Source: Planctomycetota bacterium
GTDB taxonomy: Bacteria; Planctomycetota; UBA1135; GCA-002686595
Direction of reading: 5' to 3'
Assembly: GCA_016764635.1 (NCBI GenBank)
Contig: JAESRM010000207.1
Coordinates: 1 to 5,471 of the forward strand
DNA length: 5,471 nt
Numbering within the stretch: the stretch's first letter is position 1; the number at the start of each line of letters is the position of its first letter. A program made the translations under genes and the position numbers. Below are positions 5,471 through 5,471 of this stretch, piece after piece. The notes under the pieces are model-generated. The model was not told the origin of the DNA. It worked only from the letters and a program-made list of their open reading frames with translations, and ran no database searches.

Positions 5471-5471
5471 A

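Noticed and set aside
1..5471. CRISPR array, tRNA or rRNA gene, phage integrase or attachment site
   Set aside because: Looked for on both strands by eye. There is no regularly spaced repeat, no cloverleaf-like sequence, no rRNA motif and no integrase motif.

Overview
The window is about 5.5 kb of accessory-looking bacterial DNA of moderately high GC. Two apparently intact genes run off its two ends, and between them lies a patchwork of broken gene pieces plus one intact toxin-antitoxin operon. The organism is most likely a planctomycete (Planctomycetota) or a close relative. This rests on an ECF sigma factor fused to a membrane anchor and an outer beta-sandwich domain, and on a long WD40 protein with a helical C-terminal tail of the kind found on planctomycete Ser/Thr-kinase/WD40 proteins. 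The assignment is inference from protein style; no rRNA or other phylogenetic marker is present.

Layout. (1) 1-1098, minus strand: ECF-type sigma factor whose reading frame continues without a stop through a transmembrane helix into a carboxypeptidase-regulatory/CnaB-like region, and off the left edge. A candidate promoter lies at 1145-1173. (2) 1099-1429: no convincing gene; it holds that promoter and a GC-rich inverted repeat. (3) 1430-1540, plus: N-terminal helix-turn-helix remnant of an IS481-type transposase. (4) 1637-2802, plus: class III aminotransferase of the glutamate-1-semialdehyde aminomutase (HemL-like) group, disabled by an early stop, an N-terminal deletion and a frameshift. 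(5) 2895-3514, minus: a ParD/ParE-type toxin-antitoxin operon with ATGA overlap, a strong ribosome-binding site and a candidate autoregulated promoter. (6) 3635-3738, plus: a 104-bp piece of a second, about 91% identical aminotransferase copy around the PLP lysine. (7) 3739-about 4024, plus: a decayed gene for what looks like an IPT/TIG-plus-collagen-like (Gly-X-Y) surface protein, recognisable only by reading across frames. (8) 4064-5470, minus: C-terminal part of a large WD40 repeat protein, open at the right edge.

Working together: the sigma factor and the WD40 protein both look like signalling proteins, but nothing shows that they share a pathway. The middle is best read as a decay or recombination zone in which only the toxin-antitoxin pair is clearly intact, sitting between two same-direction pieces of aminotransferase sequence.
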